Source of the DNA: Flammeovirgaceae bacterium
GTDB lineage: Bacteria > Bacteroidota > Bacteroidia > Cytophagales > Cyclobacteriaceae
DNA: 9,564 bases
Assembly: GCA_003229495.1 (NCBI GenBank)
Contig: QIEB01000469.1
Location: 1 to 9,564, forward strand
Direction: 5' to 3'
Below the pieces are notes generated by a model. That model saw nothing but the letters and a program-made list of their open reading frames with translations, ran no database searches and was not told where the DNA came from. Positions 6,470 to 9,564 of the stretch are shown here, one piece after another (position 1 is the stretch's first letter; every line of letters begins with the position of its first letter). A program made the translations under genes and the position numbers.

Positions 6470-8931
6470 TATGTTATTTGTTTATTCTGTTCATCTATCC
6501 CATTCAATAACTGTTCCAAACTATATTCGTCAGATACCAAAACCTCTCTGGCTTTACTGCCTTCAAATGGTCCAACAATACCAGCTGCCTCCAGTTGATC
6601 AATCAAACGTCCAGCTCTATTGTAGCCTAACTTCAGCTTTCTTTGAATCAATGAAGTGCTGCCTTGCTGGTGCAACACCAATAAGCGGGCAGCTTCCTCG
6701 AACAAGACGTCGCGATCTGCCAGATCCACTTCCGACAGGCTCTCACCTGATTCATCTCCCACATATTCTGGCAGCATATAGGCGGAATCATAACCCCGCT
6801 GTTCTCCAACATAATTACAGATATCTTCTACCTCTGAACTATCAATAAAGGCACACTGCAGTCGAATTATGTCATTGTTCTGAGAAAGAAGCATATCACC
6901 CATGCCTACCAGTTGTTCGGCACCACCTGTGTCCAAAATGGTTCGACTGTCTACTTTGGAAGTTACCCGGTAAGAAAGTCTGGTAGGAAAATTTGCCTTT
7001 ATCAAACCCGTAATTACATTTACCGAGGGTCGTTGAGTAGCTACCACCAGGTGAATGCCTATGGCCCTGGCAAGCTGTGCCAACCGGGCAATTGGCTGTT
7101 CTACTTCCTTTCCAGCTACCATCATCAAGTCGGAAAGTTCATCTATTACCAACACAATATACGGTAAAAACCTATGGCTTTTGGTAGGTAGTAATCGACG
7201 TTTTACAAACTTGGCGTTGTATTCTTTCAAATTTCTGCATCCCGCCTCTTTTAACAGGTTGTAACGTGTGTCCATTTCAATACAAAGAGAATTCAGGGTA
7301 TAAATCACCATTTTGATATCAGTGATTATAGCATCATCACCATTGGACAACTTGGCCAGGAAGTGCCTCTCAAGTTTATTGAAAAGGGAAAGCTCGACTT
7401 TCTTGGGGTCAACTAATACGAATTTAAGCTGCGAAGGGTGTTTCTTGTAGATCAGGGAAGTTAATAAAACGTTCAACCCCACTGACTTACCCTGTCCTGT
7501 GGCACCGGCCATTAGCAGGTGTGGCATTTTTGCCAGATCAGAAACATATACCTCATTGGAGATGGTTTTTCCCCAGGCCACAGGCAACTCCATATCGCTC
7601 TTCATGAACTTTTCCGTGGAAATGACCGATCTCATGGAAACCATTTCCCTATTCTTGTTAGGGACCTCTATACCTATAGTGCCCTTTCCTGGAATGGGAG
7701 CAATGATTCTGATTCCTAAAGCAGCCAAACTTAATGCAATATCATTCTCCAGGTTTTTGATCTTTGATATTTTTACCCCAGCTTCAGGAACGATCTCATA
7801 AAGGGTAACTGTGGGTCCTATAGTAGCTTTTATACTGCTGATCCCAATCTTAAAATTGATTAATGTCTCGATGATCCGGTCTTTCTTTTGTTCCAGCTCA
7901 TCTTTGGTGACTTGAACTTTTTTGGAGGTGTGCTCATCCAAAAGGTCTACTGTAGGGTATTTGTATCTAGGTAGATCCAATGTGGGATCATAATTTTCCA
8001 CCTTGTCGGCAACCTGATCGCTTCCTTCTTCCTGAACCACTGAAAATGATAGTTCATCCTCTTCTACCGGGTTAAGGTCTTTGATATCTGTCTCCAAAGT
8101 AAGTTCTTCCTTGTCGGCATTCCCATTCCCTGTCTCTTCTACCACCCAGCTGGAAGTATCTTCTTTCAAAGCTTCTGCTAGAATCTCCTCCCGGTCCGTG
8201 TAAACATTCAATGGTTCTTCGTTGATCTCTAAGGTAAGTCGCTTCTTTACCTCCGTGGTCTCATGGAAAATTGGATCAGTTGCAATATTTGTAGCGCTCT
8301 GCTGGGAGAACCTGGAAAAGAGGTTGGTAATGTTGAAAAAATAGATCACGAACACCACCAGCCCTAATAAAAGTACCAGATAAGTTCCCCAACCCAACAA
8401 TCCGTCCATAACCAATGCCAACTCGAATCCAAGCCCGCCGCTGATAAAACCAATTCCTTCAAATTCGAAATTAAACCACAAATAACCAAGTAGCAAACCC
8501 AGCCAGAATACCAGGAACAAACTGAGCCTTAAAGCCGGACCCCAGGGCAATAAGTTTCTATGGAAAACAATGCGCGCACCTGCCAGAAATACCAATAGTG
8601 GTATGGTGAAGGCAGTAATTCCAAACCAACGAAAGATGAAAACATAGCCGCTGACCGCCCCAAGTAAACCTAACCAGTTCTTTACTACCGGCTCTATGGT
8701 TTTTAGGCCTTCCCAATCCCATTGCACACTCCCGATTAAACTTTGATCAGCTTTACCGGTAAATAGGTACGAGATAAAGGAGATTACCAAAAAAATCGCA
8801 ATCCCCATCAAAAAAAAACCACAGGCCAAGTGAAACCTTCGATCCTTAAAAAACCACGGTTTCGCGCCTTTCTTGTTCCCTTTTCTAGACTTTTTGGAGG
8901 CGGATTTCTTTTTATAAGTATTTTGAGCCAT
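6469..8931 (-). CDS. ftsK: DNA translocase FtsK/SpoIIIE
   Basis: The 820-residue protein pumps chromosomal DNA through the closing division septum and normally activates XerCD recombination at dif. A basic N-terminus (Lys-rich, residues 7-24) precedes four or five membrane segments between about 33 and 200. Next comes a short acidic linker (about 205-320), far shorter than the E. coli linker. The alpha/beta motor follows with Walker A G-A-T-G-Q-G-K-S (476-483), L-V-D-P-K-K-V-E-L (506-514), Walker B L-V-I-D-E-L-S-D-L (594-602) and Q-R-P-S-V-N-V-I-T-G (633-642). The C-terminal winged-helix gamma domain (about 735-800, with N-R-A-G-R-L-I-D-Q-L-E at 771-781) reads polarity sequences. All key motifs are intact and the length is typical for the phylum. 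It overlaps the lolA-like gene by one base. Confidence 0.97.
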   Translation of the reverse strand: MAQNTYKKKSASKKSRKGNKKGAKPWFFKDRRFHLACGFFLMGIAIFLVISFISYLFTGKADQSLIGSVQWDWEGLKTIEPVVKNWLGLLGAVSGYVFIFRWFGITAFTIPLLVFLAGARIVFHRNLLPWGPALRLSLFLVFWLGLLLGYLWFNFEFEGIGFISGGLGFELALVMDGLLGWGTYLVLLLGLVVFVIYFFNITNLFSRFSQQSATNIATDPIFHETTEVKKRLTLEINEEPLNVYTDREEILAEALKEDTSSWVVEETGNGNADKEELTLETDIKDLNPVEEDELSFSVVQEEGSDQVADKVENYDPTLDLPRYKYPTVDLLDEHTSKKVQVTKDELEQKKDRIIETLINFKIGISSIKATIGPTVTLYEIVPEAGVKISKIKNLENDIALSLAALGIRIIAPIPGKGTIGIEVPNKNREMVSMRSVISTEKFMKSDMELPVAWGKTISNEVYVSDLAKMPHLLMAGATGQGKSVGLNVLLTSLIYKKHPSQLKFVLVDPKKVELSLFNKLERHFLAKLSNGDDAIITDIKMVIYTLNSLCIEMDTRYNLLKEAGCRNLKEYNAKFVKRRLLPTKSHRFLPYIVLVIDELSDLMMVAGKEVEQPIARLAQLARAIGIHLVVATQRPSVNVITGLIKANFPTRLSYRVTSKVDSRTILDTGGAEQLVGMGDMLLSQNNDIIRLQCAFIDSSEVEDICNYVGEQRGYDSAYMLPEYVGDESGESLSEVDLADRDVLFEEAARLLVLHQQGSTSLIQRKLKLGYNRAGRLIDQLEAAGIVGPFEGSKAREVLVSDEYSLEQLLNGIDEQNKQIT

Positions 8932-8940
8932 GTATTTTAA

Positions 8941-8961
8941 TGATCAACTCCAATATGATCA
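8941..8961 (-). promoter_or_regulatory. Small stem-loop just before the ftsK start codon
   Basis: Two copies of TGATCA (8941-8946 and 8956-8961), each palindromic, are 9 bases apart and can pair in the mRNA. The loop, TATTGGAGT on the minus strand, contains the only GGAG near the start, and the hairpin ends 9 bases before the ATG at 8931. It could modulate translation initiation or be a paired operator. A six-base AT-rich stem is weak, so this is speculative. Confidence 0.2.
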
Positions 8962-8996
8962 CGTGGTTAAAAGCGACTTTCTCATCCGTAAATAAA

Positions 8997-9025
8997 CAAA
9001 GCTAGCAAAATTCTTGGCAATTAAA
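8997..9025 (-). promoter_or_regulatory. Candidate Bacteroidota-type promoter for ftsK
   Basis: TAGCTTTG on the minus strand (8997-9004) matches the -7 consensus TAnnTTTG exactly. Seventeen bases upstream, TTTA (9022-9025) is a one-mismatch -33 TTTG. The implied start of transcription leaves a leader of about 55 to 60 bases before the ftsK ATG. Its position straight after pyrD suggests that ftsK, the lolA-like gene and perhaps pyrF form a unit separate from pyrD. The -33 box is imperfect. Confidence 0.4.
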
Positions 9026-9041
9026 GCTACGGATTAATTGC
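9017..9041 (-). terminator. Inverted repeat over the pyrD stop, possible weak terminator
   Basis: GCAATTAA and TTAATTGC (9017-9024 and 9034-9041) are perfect 8-bp complements with a 9-base loop, and one arm contains the pyrD TAA stop. The stem is AT-rich and is followed in the transcript by CAAGAATTTTG, which has only a four-base T-run. Termination would therefore be inefficient. It overlaps the candidate ftsK -33 element, so a binding-site role is an alternative. Confidence 0.3.
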
Positions 9042-9564
9042 TTTTGGCAAATTGCCGGTCTATGGTCTTATTTAATTTCTTTATCATAGATGGCCCTTGG
9101 TAAATGAATCCTGTATACACCTGTACCAGTGAAGCTCCAGCAGCCAGTTTATCTAAAACATCTTCAGCAGTAGTAACCCCCCCCACTCCAACAATTGGAA
9201 TGGTACCTTTAGATCTGTTATGTATGTACCGGATCACTTCGGTAGATCTGTTTGCCAACGGTTGGCCACTTACACCTCCAGGTCCAATTTGTGTTAATTT
9301 GTCCCTGTTGGTTCGCAAGCCGTCTCGCTGGATAGTGGTATTGGTGGCCACCAGACCGGATATCCCGGTTTCCCTGACAACCTCAATAATGTCGTCGAGC
9401 TGCTGATCGGTCAGATCAGGAGCGATTTTTAGCAGAATTGGTTTAGGTAAGTCTGTTTGGTGGTTTGCTTGCTGGAGTTTGTTTATTAGGTCCATCAAAG
9501 GTTCTTTTTCCTGTAATTCCCTTAATCCTGGGGTGTTTGGAGAGCTTACATTTACTACAAAATA
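9034..9564 (-). CDS. pyrD: Dihydroorotate dehydrogenase, class 2 (quinone), C-terminal part
   Basis: The frame remains open to the window end, giving 176 C-terminal residues of a protein usually about 340 long, so roughly the first half is missing. It oxidises dihydroorotate to orotate with FMN and passes electrons to membrane quinone, the fourth step of UMP synthesis. The fragment opens with V-N-V-S-S-P-N-T-P-G-L-R, whose second Ser corresponds to the class 2 catalytic base. This distinguishes it from class 1 enzymes, which use Cys. Later come L-L-K-I-A-P-D, A-T-N-T-T, G-G-V-S-G-x-P-L, V-G-V-G-G-V and Q-V-Y-T-G-F-I-Y-Q-G-P, the FMN and phosphate-binding segments. A TTG and ATG near 9493-9498 are internal codons, not the start. 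Confidence 0.95.
   Translation of the reverse strand, partial: YFVVNVSSPNTPGLRELQEKEPLMDLINKLQQANHQTDLPKPILLKIAPDLTDQQLDDIIEVVRETGISGLVATNTTIQRDGLRTNRDKLTQIGPGGVSGQPLANRSTEVIRYIHNRSKGTIPIVGVGGVTTAEDVLDKLAAGASLVQVYTGFIYQGPSMIKKLNKTIDRQFAKSN

Noticed and set aside
6363..6848. A 161-codon plus-strand frame opposite ftsK and the lolA-like gene
   Set aside because: It lies antisense to two well-supported genes, has no recognisable motifs, and reads like a shadow of the minus-strand codon pattern.
9034..9498. A 154-codon gene starting at TTG 9498
   Set aside because: The same frame continues upstream to the window end and encodes the class 2 PyrD motif VNVSSPNTPGLR, so 9498 is an internal Leu codon, not a start.

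Overview
The window looks like a chromosomal stretch from a Bacteroidota bacterium, probably of the order Cytophagales. The evidence is an FtsK with a short acidic linker directly followed by a LolA-family protein, a DUF2851 protein, the long form of PyrF, a quinone-type PyrD, Bacteroidota-style -7 promoter matches (TAnnTTTG) and almost no Shine-Dalgarno sequences. The genus assignment is beyond what I can see. Every gene I can support lies on the minus strand, so transcription runs from position 9564 towards 1.

In transcription order: pyrD (C-terminal half only, cut by the window end); a 102-base gap with an inverted repeat over the pyrD stop and a candidate ftsK promoter; ftsK; a lolA-like gene overlapping the ftsK stop by one base (TAATG); pyrF; a 199-base gap almost entirely filled by an imperfect foldback element of about 176 bp; a DUF2851 gene; a polytopic membrane protein; a NeuD/PglD-like hexapeptide acyltransferase; trhO, only 3 bases further; a 140-base AT-rich gap; and a DUF4136-like lipoprotein cut by the left end of the window.

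Functionally this is mostly housekeeping. PyrD and PyrF are the fourth and sixth steps of de novo UMP synthesis. FtsK is the division-site DNA translocase. The LolA-like protein would ferry lipoproteins through the periplasm. TrhO hydroxylates U34 of certain tRNAs. The membrane protein and acyltransferase suggest a surface-glycan or envelope role, but neither has a substrate I can name. I found no defence system, CRISPR array, tRNA, rRNA or transposase gene.

The most unusual item is the foldback sequence between pyrF and the DUF2851 gene. It has 16-bp near-perfect terminal inverted repeats, further pairing arms sharing one centre of symmetry, and TTA on both sides, one copy of which is the pyrF stop codon. 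It looks like a small non-autonomous mobile element (MITE-like) or a large structured RNA. The second item is the acyltransferase, where the catalytic His expected in the NeuD/PglD family appears to be Tyr.
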